Below are positions 44,125-54,128 of a stretch of 64,000 nucleotides of DNA, piece after piece. Below the pieces are notes generated by a model, which was not told the origin of the DNA, searched no databases, and worked only from the letters and a program-made list of their open reading frames with translations. The translations under genes and the position numbers were made by a program. Source of the stretch: an uncultured Blastocatellia bacterium (GTDB taxonomy: Bacteria > Acidobacteriota > Blastocatellia > Pyrinomonadales > Pyrinomonadaceae). The stretch's first letter is position 1. The number at the start of each line of letters is the position of its first letter. Location of the stretch: positions 62,001-126,000 of the forward strand of contig CAMLLD010000001.1 in assembly GCA_946480785.1 (NCBI GenBank). The letters are read 5' to 3'.

Positions 44125-45027
44125 ATGCCCGTACCGGAACGCAAAGCTCGCGGGGCGCAGGCTCCGCTACTGTTTGTTGTGGCGGCGGCTTTGTTGTGGA
44201 GTACGGGGGGACTTTTTATTAAGTGGACCAGTCTTTCGGGGCTGGCGCTGTCGTTCTGGCGCTCGTTCTTTGCGGCGTTTACGGTTGCCCTCTTTACGCG
44301 GCATGAAGGCTTTGGCTTGAACCGTCTGACGGCGGCCGCGTCGGTGCTTTATGCGGTGCTGTTGATTCTGTTCGTCATGGCGACGAAGGAAACGACCGCG
44401 GCGAACGCGATCTTTCTGCAGTACACCGCGCCTGTCTATCTCCTCATCTTCGAACCGCTGATCTACAAAGAGACGTTTCGCGCGCGCGACCTGGTGACGG
44501 TCGTGATCTGCCTCGGCGCCATGGCGCTGTTCTTCGTGGGCCAACTGCGGCCGCAGGACGTCACCGGCAACTTGTTTGCACTCGCGTCGGGCTTGTGCTT
44601 CGCACTCTACTTCCTCCTGCTGCGCCATCCGAAAGCGCGCGAAGTCAATCGCGCTTCGTCGGTGATTTACGGCAACATACTTGCCGTCGTTCTTACAGCG
44701 CCGTGGGGCCTCGCCGCAATCCCACACATGACGCTGCACGACGCGCAAAGCGTCGCGTACCTCGGTGTGGTCCAACTCGGAATTGCTTACACGTTGTTCA
44801 CCGTGGCGATGGCGCGCGGCGTGAGATCGTTGGACGCCGGCATCGTTTGCTATGTCGAGCCGGTGCTGAATCCCTTGTGGGTCTTTCTCGTGATCGGCGA
44901 ACAACCATCGCGCTGGGCGCTGCTCGGCGGCGCCATCATCATCGCCGCCGTCATCTGTCACATGCTCCTCGACGCCCACAACAAGCGCCGCACGAACACG
45001 CCACCCCTCGAAGCGGCCCACGGTTAA
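44125..45027 (+). CDS. EamA-family (DMT) transporter
   Basis: A 300-residue protein with ten predicted helices in two EamA repeats. APLLFVVAAALLWSTGGLFIKW starts the first and GNLFALASGLCFALYFLLLR the second. The end of each half carries the typical motif (FLQYTAPVYLLIFEPLIYKE and CYVEPVLNPLWVFLVIGEQPS). Usual cargo is amino acids or metabolites exported or imported; not determinable here. It starts 11 bases after the ferredoxin-like gene and is probably cotranscribed with it. Confidence 0.92.
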   Translation: MPVPERKARGAQAPLLFVVAAALLWSTGGLFIKWTSLSGLALSFWRSFFAAFTVALFTRHEGFGLNRLTAAASVLYAVLLILFVMATKETTAANAIFLQYTAPVYLLIFEPLIYKETFRARDLVTVVICLGAMALFFVGQLRPQDVTGNLFALASGLCFALYFLLLRHPKAREVNRASSVIYGNILAVVLTAPWGLAAIPHMTLHDAQSVAYLGVVQLGIAYTLFTVAMARGVRSLDAGIVCYVEPVLNPLWVFLVIGEQPSRWALLGGAIIIAAVICHMLLDAHNKRRTNTPPLEAAHG

Positions 45028-45044
45028 CCCCAGCCCGACCACGG

Positions 45045-45725
45045 CTAAACGAGCCACTTGTCGCGGCTGTGGTAATAAGCCGGTGACCGGTCGGGATAAC
45101 GTTTCTTGTAGCTGTGATAACGGGCGAGGAGTTTTTCGTAACGCCGGTCGGAGGAGCGGAGCGGTTGATGTGGGAGGGCGCGCAGGTGGTCCTCGATCTT
45201 GAGCATTCTGCGCGGTGAGAAACGCCAGTCGTAATCTCCGAGCTCGTAAAGACTCGTCACCGCATAACCCTTCAGCCGCCCGGAAAAGTCAACAAACGGA
45301 TCGAAGTAACTCCACGCCAGGTCGCGTAACGAACGGTAAACCGGCTTCCGCCCGTGCAATCCACGATCGCGCGAACGCCCAATCGATCCCCACCCGCCGT
45401 TCAATTTAAAAACAAATAGCACGTGGTCCAACAGGTCGTGCGACTCGAGATCCAGCAACAGCGGCGAAAACCCGCGCTGCTCAAGAATCACCGCCGCCGC
45501 CACCGCAGCCTCGAGACAGTGTGCCTCCTTAACCTTGACCAACTCTCGAAACGACCGCAGGCTTGGCCCATTCGTCTCCCGATTGTACGGTAGCGAACTA
45601 AAGTACTTCTGCACCTTCACCGGCGTATCCAGCCGCTGGATCAAGCGCCACTCGGCCGCCGTAAACGCCTCACGCCCCGGTCGCACACCGTCACGAACCA
45701 CCGCGTTCATAAACACTTTGTTCAT
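45045..45725 (-). CDS. Transglutaminase-like (Cys-His) protein of unknown substrate
   Basis: About 226 residues. A central papain-like pattern places a cysteine in KEAHCLEAAVAAAVILEQRG and a histidine in ESHDLLDHVLFVFKLNGGWGSIGRS, with an acidic residue between them, as in bacterial transglutaminase-like proteins. YRSLRDLAWSYFDPFVDFSG is another segment I associate with this group. The C-terminal 60 residues are basic and aromatic. Start: ATG at 45725 is taken; a GTG at 45752 is also open and neither has a strong Shine-Dalgarno. Whether it is an active enzyme is unknown. Confidence 0.65.
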   Translation of the reverse strand: MNKVFMNAVVRDGVRPGREAFTAAEWRLIQRLDTPVKVQKYFSSLPYNRETNGPSLRSFRELVKVKEAHCLEAAVAAAVILEQRGFSPLLLDLESHDLLDHVLFVFKLNGGWGSIGRSRDRGLHGRKPVYRSLRDLAWSYFDPFVDFSGRLKGYAVTSLYELGDYDWRFSPRRMLKIEDHLRALPHQPLRSSDRRYEKLLARYHSYKKRYPDRSPAYYHSRDKWLV

Positions 45726-45837
45726 CCGCGATACAAAAGTCTGATGGCGCACTTGCCTGAATCTCGCGCAAATGTCAGACTTAGACGTCGCTCTTCTTTA
45801 TCCAGCGATAAATAAATTTTTCGAAACGACTTCCAGC

Positions 45838-46071
45838 ATGAACCAGCAGGCCGCAGCTTCACAAAAATCCCGCGCAGAACAAGAAACCGAAAATGAGGCA
45901 AATCGTCTGAGAGAGCAAGTGGAGGCGGCGTTGTCGATCGTCGCGCAACGCTCACCGGACGAAGCCGACGCATTGCAAACCGCAGCCGATCGCATCGAGC
46001 GCGCCGCGCGCGATCTCGCTGACGCAGTGCGTGAGTTGGCCCAACAACGCCGGGCCACCGACGAATCTTAG
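45838..46071 (+). CDS. Small coiled-coil protein, unknown function
   Basis: About 77 residues from the ATG at 45838, or 99 from 45772. The sequence is rich in Glu, Arg, Ala and Gln with a heptad-like pattern (RLREQVEAALSIVAQ ... ADRIERAARDLADAVRELAQQ), predicting a coiled coil. The opposite strand is also open, but its translation is Ser/Ala/Arg/Cys-rich and typical of a shadow. An AT-rich stretch precedes 45838. No family recognised. Confidence 0.45.
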   Translation: MNQQAAASQKSRAEQETENEANRLREQVEAALSIVAQRSPDEADALQTAADRIERAARDLADAVRELAQQRRATDES

Positions 46072-46087
46072 ATAGCGAACGCAGAGC

Positions 46088-46121
46088 AGACGGCCGGCGG
46101 AATATTCCCCCGTCTTGTTTA
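46088..46121 (+). terminator. Weak hairpin with T-rich tail before pckA
   Basis: AGACGG (46088-46093) pairs with CCGTCT (46110-46115) around a loop containing the palindrome GGAATATTCC, followed by TGTTTATT. It could end the small coiled-coil gene or sit in the pckA leader. Confidence 0.3.
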
Positions 46122-46133
46122 TTGGAGAAACCT

Positions 46134-47755
<1,622 letters not shown>

Positions 47756-47759
<4 letters not shown>

Positions 47760-48103
47760 CCTGGAGGCCAACTAAAAGGACGGCCGGCGAGGACGTGAAC
47801 GTGCACGTGAAACACTGATTGTCCGGCGCCGGCGCCCGTATTAATCACGCTGCGATAACCAGTCTCGTCATGGCCCTCATCATTCGCGACGCGGGCTCCC
47901 ACGCGCAACAGATGGCCCAACAACGGTTCGTCCTTCTGCGCCGCATCGTCGAGCGATTCGAGGTGTTCACGCGGAATCACTAACACATGCATCGGCGCTT
48001 GCGGATTGATGTCACGAATCACCACGCAACGCTCATCCTGATGCACAAAATCGGCCGGCACGTCACCCGCAATGATCCGGCAGAATAAACAATCGTTTGC
48101 CAT
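47756..48103 (-). CDS. HIT-family (histidine triad) nucleotide-binding protein
   Basis: A 115-residue HINT-like protein. The N-terminus CLFCRIIAGDVPADFVHQDE contains the CxxC common to HINT proteins and the active site FHVHVHVLAGRPFSW gives the HxHxH triad. It hydrolyses adenosine phosphoramidates and acyl-AMP compounds; the physiological target is unclear. Between pckA (convergent) and murA (same strand). Confidence 0.95.
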
Positions 48104-48121
48104 CGTCTCTCCTTCTCAACC

Positions 48122-49462
48122 TCAAACCGACTCGACTACACCTGAAACCGACTCAACCGGCTGCTGCGTTTCAACGAGATGACCGGTCGTCATCGGCGCT
48201 CTGACGCGCTCAATCTCCGCGCCTACGGCCGACAGCTTTGCTTCGATCTTCTCGTAACCGCGATCGATGTGATACACGCGATCGATCACCGTCTCGCCGC
48301 TCGCGATCAGTCCTGCCAACACCAGCGACGCGGAGGCGCGCAAGTCCGACGCGATTACACGCGCGCCCGTGAGCGGCGTTGGACCATTCACCACCGCGCT
48401 GCGCCCGTCAATATAGATCTGCGCGCCCATCCGTTGCAGTTCGGAAGCGTGCATAAAGCGATTTTCAAAAACCGTTTCGATAATCTCGGAACGCCCGCGC
48501 GCCTGCGTCATCAGCACCATGTACTGCGCCTGCATGTCTGTCGGAAACTGCGGGTAAGGCTCAGTCGTAACGTCGCCCGCGACCAGGCCGTCAGGACACG
48601 TCACGTCCAGTGTCGTGGGATTGAGCTCCTCGATCACGACGCCCGCCGCGCGCAGTCTTTCGATCACGCTCGTGAGGTGATCAGGACGGCAGTCTTTTAT
48701 CTCCAACTGGCCGCCGGTCAGCGCGGCGGCAACGATGAACGTTCCCGTCTCGATGCGATCGGGAATGATCGTGTGTTGCGCTTCGCCGAGCGCTTCGACG
48801 CCTTCGATCTGAATCGTCTCGGAGCCGGCGCCGTTGACGCGCGCGCCCATCTTGGTCAGCAAGTCAGCTAGATCGACGATCTCGGGTTCGCGCGCGGCGT
48901 TGCGCAGCGTTGTGGTGCCGCGCGCAAGGGTCGCCGCCATCATCAGGTTTTCCGTGCCGGTAACAGTGACTTTGCTGAACGTGATGTCGGCTGCTCGCAG
49001 ACGCCCGTCTTGCGGCGCACGTGCGACGACGTTGCCGGACTCGAGTTTCACCTGCGCGCCGAACTTCTCGAAGCCGCTGAGATGAAGATCTATCGGCCGC
49101 GTGCCGATTGCGCAGCCGCCCGGCAGCGAGACTTTCGCTTTCCCGAAGCGCGCCAGCAATGGACCAAGCGCGAGCACCGACGCGCGCATCGTTTTGACGA
49201 GCTCGTAAGGCGCTTCGAAAACTTCCACGTGCGACGCGGTGATCTTGTGTGTGCGCAGTTCCGGCGTTAGCACGGTTGCGCCGAGGTCTTCGAGCAGACG
49301 GCGCTGCGTGATGATGTCGCGCACGTAGGGAATGTTGTGCAGCGTGACGGTTTCAGGCGTGAGCAGCGCCGCGGCCATGCACGGCAAGGCAGAGTTCTTC
49401 GCCCCACTAATCGAGACTCGGCCGTGAAGAGGTTGGCCCCCGACGATACGAAACTTGTCCAC
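48122..49462 (-). CDS. murA: UDP-N-acetylglucosamine 1-carboxyvinyltransferase
   Basis: Transfers enolpyruvate from PEP to UDP-GlcNAc in the first committed step of peptidoglycan synthesis; cytosolic. The N-terminus [24 protein letters not shown] holds the KN motif, [18 protein letters not shown] contains the catalytic cysteine (fosfomycin-sensitive form), and [17 protein letters not shown] with [15 protein letters not shown] are family signatures. The chain is 446 residues from a GTG at 49462, which gives MDKFRIVGG; no ATG lies at the family start and the longer frame to 49555 crosses a terminator. The C-terminal tail of about 25 residues is Glu/Val/Ser-rich and extra. Confidence 0.95.
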   Translation of the reverse strand: MDKFRIVGGQPLHGRVSISGAKNSALPCMAAALLTPETVTLHNIPYVRDIITQRRLLEDLGATVLTPELRTHKITASHVEVFEAPYELVKTMRASVLALGPLLARFGKAKVSLPGGCAIGTRPIDLHLSGFEKFGAQVKLESGNVVARAPQDGRLRAADITFSKVTVTGTENLMMAATLARGTTTLRNAAREPEIVDLADLLTKMGARVNGAGSETIQIEGVEALGEAQHTIIPDRIETGTFIVAAALTGGQLEIKDCRPDHLTSVIERLRAAGVVIEELNPTTLDVTCPDGLVAGDVTTEPYPQFPTDMQAQYMVLMTQARGRSEIIETVFENRFMHASELQRMGAQIYIDGRSAVVNGPTPLTGARVIASDLRASASLVLAGLIASGETVIDRVYHIDRGYEKIEAKLSAVGAEIERVRAPMTTGHLVETQQPVESVSGVVESV

Positions 49463-49510
49463 GATGCCCGACAGATTAAAGGAAAACCGGGAAAGGGGAA
49501 AGGCCACAGA

Positions 49511-49550
49511 CCCAAAACAAAGGTGCGACAGGCGATTCCTGCCGCACCTT
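49511..49550 (-). terminator. Intrinsic terminator downstream of the DUF4097 gene
   Basis: AAGGTGCG (49520-49527) and CGCACCTT (49543-49550) pair, with an inner CAGG/CCTG stem, and on the minus strand the hairpin runs into TTTGTTTT. It separates the DUF4097 gene from murA. Confidence 0.65.
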
Positions 49551-49593
49551 GCCACCGCTCTCTTGCTCGACCTCTGTCGTGCTTGCTCGGAAA

Positions 49594-50445
49594 CTACTCG
49601 CCGGAACCAGCCCTGCGGATGCGAACGCCGCCGTTGGTCGTCGTCGCTTTCACGGTCGGGCCGCCGGAGCCAAGATTCACGGCCAGTTGTTTATTGATCG
49701 GTCCCTGCACCGTGACCGGAAAATCAACGTTGATGCCGCCGTTCACAGTCCCGGTTTCGAGATGCGCCGAGTAGTTCTCGGGCACCGTCATCACCACGCC
49801 GCCGTTGGTCGTGCTCACGTCGAGCGTTTCGCCGTCCCAGCGATCGCCGGCGAGTTCGATAACGAGACCGCCGTTCGTCGTCGAGCCACGAACCGCCCCG
49901 CCCACGCGCCGCAACACGACGCCACCGTTCGTCGCCTCGAAATCGATCTTCCCGTTCACTTCCGAGATGGCGATGCCGCCGTTGTGAGTCTCGATCGAAA
50001 CATCCTGCCGGCGCGGGACGAAGATTTCGTAACTCACGTCCCAGTGATGGTTGCGATCGCTTTCCGGTCCGCTCGCGAAAATCTTCGAGCCGCCGGTTTC
50101 GATTCTGACTTGTTGCGCGAGCGCTGCAGCTTCGGCGTCAGTCGGCGCGGCCGTCTGCACACGTGCGCGCACAAGCACCTGATTCTGGTCCCAACCTTTA
50201 ACCGAGACGCCGCCGTTTTGCCGGCCATCGATTGAGAGCGAGCCACTCGGCGCGAGCGTCTGTTCTCTGATGTCGCAGTTGCTGACGAGCCGGTCGCCAT
50301 CCCAGCTCCGCTCATTGTGGCAAGTTAATGAACCATCTTTGATTTTGATCTTGTCGGTCTTGTCGTTCTTTTGCGCCGGGCCGGAAATCACAGCCGTGGC
50401 TAACAATGACGCAACAAGCACACTTCGTCCCAAAAACCTCAACAT
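49594..50445 (-). CDS. Secreted DUF4097 beta-helix-like protein
   Basis: A 283-residue exported protein. A signal peptide (FLGRSVLVASLLATAVISGPAQ) is followed by a DUF4097-type repeat fold: successive short strands with NGG turns (THNGGIAI, TNGGVVL, TNGGLVI, TNGGVVM, VNGGINV, TNGGVRI) that suggest a right-handed beta-solenoid. The start at 50445 follows AAGGAGAC; the open frame reaching 50613 is upstream noise. Function unknown; members are common in Acidobacteriota and relatives. Confidence 0.85.
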   Translation of the reverse strand: MLRFLGRSVLVASLLATAVISGPAQKNDKTDKIKIKDGSLTCHNERSWDGDRLVSNCDIREQTLAPSGSLSIDGRQNGGVSVKGWDQNQVLVRARVQTAAPTDAEAAALAQQVRIETGGSKIFASGPESDRNHHWDVSYEIFVPRRQDVSIETHNGGIAISEVNGKIDFEATNGGVVLRRVGGAVRGSTTNGGLVIELAGDRWDGETLDVSTTNGGVVMTVPENYSAHLETGTVNGGINVDFPVTVQGPINKQLAVNLGSGGPTVKATTTNGGVRIRRAGSGE

Positions 50446-50543
50446 GACGTGGGTCTCCTTCATTCGTCTGGGGTTGATTTGTTGTTCGTTTATCCGCGGT
50501 TCTGAATCGTAAACACCACTCCCGCGAAAGATGTGACAGGAAA

Positions 50544-51395
50544 TCAGTTCTTCTGAAGCACTACTATTCGGGGGATTCCCTGTAAGTCGGGAAGAATATT
50601 CGCGAGAGTCCAAACGGCGGGATTGATTAGCTCTCTTATCGTATCGCCCTGGTCGAAGCCGATCTCCATCAGCAGATGACCGTTGGTACGAAGAAAATCG
50701 GGCGCCTCCGTGAGCAGACGGCGTATCACACTCAAGCCGTCGCCGCCGGGTGATAACGCGACCAGCGGTTCATGATCCCTGACTTCACGCTGTAAACCCG
50801 GCAATGCTTTTGCGGAGACGTACGGCGGGTTTGAGACGATCAGATCGAACTGCTCCGTGCTTCGATCCAAGGCGGCGAAACAGTCAGAGACGCGCAAAGT
50901 AATTCTGTCTTCTACTCCGAGAGCGCGCGCGTTCTCTCGCGCAACAACGAGTGCGGCTTCTGAAATATCGAGACCGAAAGCGCGTGCGTCCGTGCGTTCG
51001 CATAACAACGTCACCGCAATGCATCCCGATCCCGTTCCCACATCACAAACGAAAGTCTCCGCCTGCATCACTCCGAGCGCAGCTTCAACCAACAACTCCG
51101 TCTCCGGCCGTGGAATCAACACGTCCGGCGTCACGCGAAACGAACGCCCATAAAAATCCTGAACGCCCGTGATGTACTGCGCGGGCTCGCCCGCCGCGCG
51201 CCGTGCGATCGCGTCTGCAAATTCTCGTAGCTCACGCTCACCGAGACGCTCTTCCGCATGACTAATCAGAAACGTGCGATCTCGAGCGGTAATGTGCGAC
51301 AGCAACGAACTCGCTTCTCGACGCGCGTCAGCCACGCCCGCGCGGTCCAGCTTCTGCGCCGCTTCTTTCAAAGCCTCTGCTATCGAAACCGTCAT
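50544..51395 (-). CDS. prmC: Release factor glutamine methyltransferase
   Basis: A 283-residue enzyme that methylates the glutamine of the GGQ motif in release factors RF1 and RF2. An N-terminal helical domain (about 1-90) is followed by a SAM fold: FVCDVGTGSGCIAVTLLCE, then ISEAALVVARENA, and the catalytic NPPY in LIVSNPPYVS. PDVLIPRPETELLVE is a strong PrmC signature. prfA, the usual neighbour, is absent. It stands divergent to the DUF5658 gene with its structured leader. Confidence 0.95.
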   Translation of the reverse strand: MTVSIAEALKEAAQKLDRAGVADARREASSLLSHITARDRTFLISHAEERLGERELREFADAIARRAAGEPAQYITGVQDFYGRSFRVTPDVLIPRPETELLVEAALGVMQAETFVCDVGTGSGCIAVTLLCERTDARAFGLDISEAALVVARENARALGVEDRITLRVSDCFAALDRSTEQFDLIVSNPPYVSAKALPGLQREVRDHEPLVALSPGGDGLSVIRRLLTEAPDFLRTNGHLLMEIGFDQGDTIRELINPAVWTLANILPDLQGIPRIVVLQKN

Positions 51396-51414
51396 GCTCT
51401 TTTCGGAAACGAGT

Positions 51415-51420
51415 TATAAT
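51415..51420 (+). promoter_or_regulatory. -10 element TATAAT for the DUF5658 leader
   Basis: A perfect TATAAT lies 133 bases before the GTG start. No good -35 is visible at 16-18 bases, so the promoter is plausible but incomplete. Predicted start near 51427. Confidence 0.4.
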
Positions 51421-51426
51421 TCGCCG

Positions 51427-51547
51427 TCTTAATCAAGCATAGAACGAGACTCGTTCCTCCCGTGACGTCATGGACCCCCGCAGCTAAGCTCGGGGGTTCT
51501 GACGTAATAAGCCGGAGGTTCAACAAGTTTGGCGCAAGGGGATCCAC
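51427..51547 (+). other. Structured 5' leader of the DUF5658 gene
   Basis: The leader folds by eye into nested helices: CCTCC (51456-51460) with GGAGG (51514-51518); ACGTCA (51465-51470) with TGACGT (51500-51505); ACCCCCG (51474-51480) with CGGGGGT (51491-51497); and an inner AGC/GCT stem. A small GAACG/CGTTC hairpin precedes it. No T-run follows, so it is not a terminator. The Shine-Dalgarno AAGGGGAT sits just 3'. It may be a riboswitch-like or protein-binding leader; no known family was recognised. Confidence 0.5.
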
Positions 51548-51916
51548 GTGAGCACGCTAACCAAAAGCTTACTGCTGTTCACTCTTAACTGGCTCGACGG
51601 CCAACTCACGCTTCTTTGGCTGCACTTGAATCTCGCCACTGAAGGCAACGCGCTCATGGCGCGTTTGCTCGCGCACGGCGAATGGTCTTTCATCGCTTTC
51701 AAACTCGCCATCGGCGCCTTCGCCGCTCTCATTCTCTATCGTTGCCGGCATCTGCCGCTCGCCAGACGCGGTTTGTCAGTCGCGCTCGGCGTTTACCTCG
51801 GCCTGATGCTGATTCACGCAGCAACCGCCTGTTTGGCGCTCGGCTGGCAGGAACCCGTGCTCGTGCTCAACTACATCGGCAGTCTTCCCGGCGCGCTCGT
51901 CTCACTCTTCAATTAA
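51548..51916 (+). CDS. DUF5658-family membrane protein
   Basis: A 122-residue protein with four predicted helices. LLFTLNWLDGQLTLLWLHL (Asp in the first helix), EGNALMARLLAHG, FKLAIGAFAALILYRCRHL and YLGLMLIHAATACLALG fit the DUF5658 pattern, in which a short helix bundle carries the conserved Asp and Glu-Asn. GTG start with Shine-Dalgarno AAGGGGAT at 51537. Function unknown. The long structured leader suggests that expression is controlled at the RNA level. Confidence 0.72.
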   Translation: MSTLTKSLLLFTLNWLDGQLTLLWLHLNLATEGNALMARLLAHGEWSFIAFKLAIGAFAALILYRCRHLPLARRGLSVALGVYLGLMLIHAATACLALGWQEPVLVLNYIGSLPGALVSLFN

Positions 51917-51920
51917 CCCA

Positions 51921-51964
51921 AACACCAACCCGCCGGCCTTGAAACCGGGGGTGTTCCGGTTTTA
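51921..51964 (+). terminator. Possible terminator after the DUF5658 gene
   Basis: AACACC (51921-51926) pairs with GGTGTT (51950-51955), with CCGG repeats inside, followed by CCGGTTTTAAATT. The T tract is short, so the call is weak. Confidence 0.4.
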
Positions 51965-52091
51965 AATTGTCTCGCCCTGGCCCAGTTCAATACGGCAACA
52001 CACAACGGGCATCCGGTTGCAAGGCATCCTAGCGCCATGCCGGCAGCGCCAGAAAAGGGAACTTTCAGAGTCTAGAGAAAGAAGAAGTTTT

Positions 52092-53228
52092 ATGTACAGA
52101 CTTTCCACACGCCAGGTTTTATTGATTGCTGTTATCTCAGGGTTGTTCGCCGCGGGAATCGTCACGCTGATCGACCGCTTCAACGGCCGGCTTCAGACTT
52201 CGGAAGCCGCGTTCTCCGAAGCGCCGCCCCCGGGCATTACCGACCCGTCGACCGCGACCAACGAACAGAACAACATCGAAGTTTATCGCACGCTGAGTCC
52301 AGGCGTGGTCTTCATCCATTCGACGTCCTACGCACGCGACTTCTTCGGCTACGTCGAACAACAGGAAGGTTCCGGCTCGGGTTCGATCCTGGACCAGGAC
52401 GGCAACATCCTGACCAACTACCACGTGATCGAAGGCGCGCAGCAACTCTCAGTGAGCATGGGCGGAAAGAAAGACTATCCGGCGGAAGTTGTGGGCGGCG
52501 ATCCCGACACGGATCTCGCGGTCATTCGCTTGAAGGAAAAACCGGCTGGTCCACTGACGGTGATTCCGCTCGGCGATTCGGAAAATCTCAAGGTGGGCCA
52601 GAAAGTGCTCGCGATCGGTAATCCGTTTGGTCTGGACCGCACGCTCACTACCGGCGTGATCAGCGGGCTGCAACGACCAATACGCGCCCGCAACAATCGT
52701 CTTATCGAAAGCGCAATTCAAACCGATGCTTCGATCAACCCCGGTAACTCCGGTGGTCCACTGCTTGACTCGCACGGGCGCATGATCGGGATCAACTCGC
52801 AAATTCTTTCGCCCTCAGGCAGTTCAGCGGGCGTCGGCTTTGCTATCCCGGTCGGGATCGCGAAACGAGTGGTGCCGCAGATTCTGCACTACGGTTCGGT
52901 TCGCCGTCCTAAACTCGGCATCAGCACACGGGATGTTGCGGCGTTTCGCAATCAGGTTGATATGCCGGTCTCTGACGGCGTGTTGATTGTTCAGGTCGCG
53001 CGGGGCAGCGGCGCGGCTTCGGCGGGATTGCGCGGCATGCAAGCGACTGAGATGGGCGATTACGAGTTGGGCGACATCATCGTCGGCATCGATAATGACA
53101 AGGTTGCGAATTCAGACGACCTGTTCCGCGTCCTCGACAAACATCAGATCGGCGAAGTGGTGCAAGTGCAAATCTGGCGCAACGGCCGGCGCATGTCGGT
53201 GCCGGTGCGCTTGATGGAATCAAGATGA
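52092..53228 (+). CDS. HtrA/DegP-like trypsin-family serine protease with PDZ domain
   Basis: A 378-residue membrane-anchored or secreted protease. One N-terminal helix (VLLIAVISGLFAAGIVTLI) anchors it. The catalytic triad is visible: His in LTNYHVIEG, Asp in GGDPDTDLAVIRL and Ser in NPGNSGGPLLD. A single C-terminal PDZ domain starts around residue 270 (PKLGISTRDVAAF) and runs through GDIIVGIDNDKVANSDDLFRVLDK to the C-terminus. It belongs to the S1C (DegS-like) group that degrades misfolded envelope proteins or acts in stress signalling. Start MYRLSTRQ at 52092. Confidence 0.93.
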   Translation: MYRLSTRQVLLIAVISGLFAAGIVTLIDRFNGRLQTSEAAFSEAPPPGITDPSTATNEQNNIEVYRTLSPGVVFIHSTSYARDFFGYVEQQEGSGSGSILDQDGNILTNYHVIEGAQQLSVSMGGKKDYPAEVVGGDPDTDLAVIRLKEKPAGPLTVIPLGDSENLKVGQKVLAIGNPFGLDRTLTTGVISGLQRPIRARNNRLIESAIQTDASINPGNSGGPLLDSHGRMIGINSQILSPSGSSAGVGFAIPVGIAKRVVPQILHYGSVRRPKLGISTRDVAAFRNQVDMPVSDGVLIVQVARGSGAASAGLRGMQATEMGDYELGDIIVGIDNDKVANSDDLFRVLDKHQIGEVVQVQIWRNGRRMSVPVRLMESR

Positions 53229-53432
53229 TCTCGCCAGGTGTTCTTCGATCCCGCAGCGCGGACATAGCAACCCGCTGCGGGATTCGTCTGTCCACTTCGC
53301 GAGGGCCAATGGTTGTTGGTGGTGAACGACGTGGTTATGCCTATCCTGCTTCTTCCGTTCAGCAGTTTCCGCACTACAGTGTTTGCATAGCCAGCCGTAA
53401 CCCAAATTGAAAAAGTGGGTGGTCTGGTGCAT
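53220..53432 (-). CDS. Small zinc-ribbon protein, unknown function
   Basis: A 70-residue protein with two knuckles, WLCKHCSAE and LLCPRCGIEE, separated by about 35 residues rich in His, Lys and Arg (KKQDRHNHVVHH). This pattern fits a zinc ribbon and supports a real gene despite its size. Its C-terminus overlaps the end of the protease gene by 9 bases (convergent). It ends 3 bases from the PPase stop on the same strand as that gene. Confidence 0.65.
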   Translation of the reverse strand: MHQTTHFFNLGYGWLCKHCSAETAERKKQDRHNHVVHHQQPLALAKWTDESRSGLLCPRCGIEEHLARSS

Positions 53433-53435
53433 CTG

Positions 53436-54062
53436 TTATTCCTCACCGAACTCCGTTTGATAGTCGCGCAAGCTGCGCGCGATCACTTCCAACGCTTCAG
53501 CACGATCGTAAACGTGCGTGATCTCGACCTTCTTTGGCTCGTCCCCCGGAAGCTGTTTGTAACTCAAAAAGTAGTGCTTCAAACGATCGACTAAACCCGT
53601 CGGCACCTCGTCGATCTCGCGGATATTTCCGTAGGCGAGATCGCCCTCGAGCACCGCGACGATCTTGTCGTCCGCCTGCCGCCGATCAATCATGCGCAAG
53701 CCGCCGATCGGCCGCGCGTGCAAAAAGAAGCTGCCGTGCGCAAACGTCTTCTCTGATAGCACGCAGATGTCCATCGGATCTTTGTCGCCCTCGATGCTGC
53801 TTAAACCGGTGCGTTGTTGAGTGAGCTCAGCCACTTCACGGCCGCAAAAAGTGCGCGGAATAAAACCGTAGAGCGTCGGGCAAAACGACGAGAAACGCTG
53901 CGGCCGATCGACGCGCAAATGGCCCGACGTTTTGTCGAGCTCGTATTTCACAGCGTCGGTCGGCACGATCTCGATGTAGGCGTTGATGAGTTCCGGAGTT
54001 TCCGATCCGGGACTCACACCGTGCCACGGATGCGCTTGAAACATGTGTTTGTCCATGGTCAT
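53436..54062 (-). CDS. ppa: Inorganic pyrophosphatase (family I)
   Basis: A 208-residue soluble PPase. The signature EGDKDPMDICVLSE contains the metal-binding aspartates (D-x-D-P-x-D), with FCPTLYGFIPRTFCG upstream and DDKIVAVLEGD downstream, and VDRLKHYFLSYKQLPG near the end, all matching the family fold. It hydrolyses PPi to drive biosynthesis. MTM at 54062 or MDK at 54056 could be the start. The open frame extends far upstream, but the family start is here. Confidence 0.93.
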   Translation of the reverse strand: MTMDKHMFQAHPWHGVSPGSETPELINAYIEIVPTDAVKYELDKTSGHLRVDRPQRFSSFCPTLYGFIPRTFCGREVAELTQQRTGLSSIEGDKDPMDICVLSEKTFAHGSFFLHARPIGGLRMIDRRQADDKIVAVLEGDLAYGNIREIDEVPTGLVDRLKHYFLSYKQLPGDEPKKVEITHVYDRAEALEVIARSLRDYQTEFGEE

Positions 54063-54128
54063 TCGGCTGTTCTGAACATTCCGGCGTCCGATGATAGAAT
54101 GCCCGGCGGCCTGAAACCAAGCTTCATT

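Noticed and set aside
53814..54128. Upstream extension of the membrane protein at 54129
   Set aside because: It overlaps the divergent pyrophosphatase gene and has the composition of an antisense shadow.
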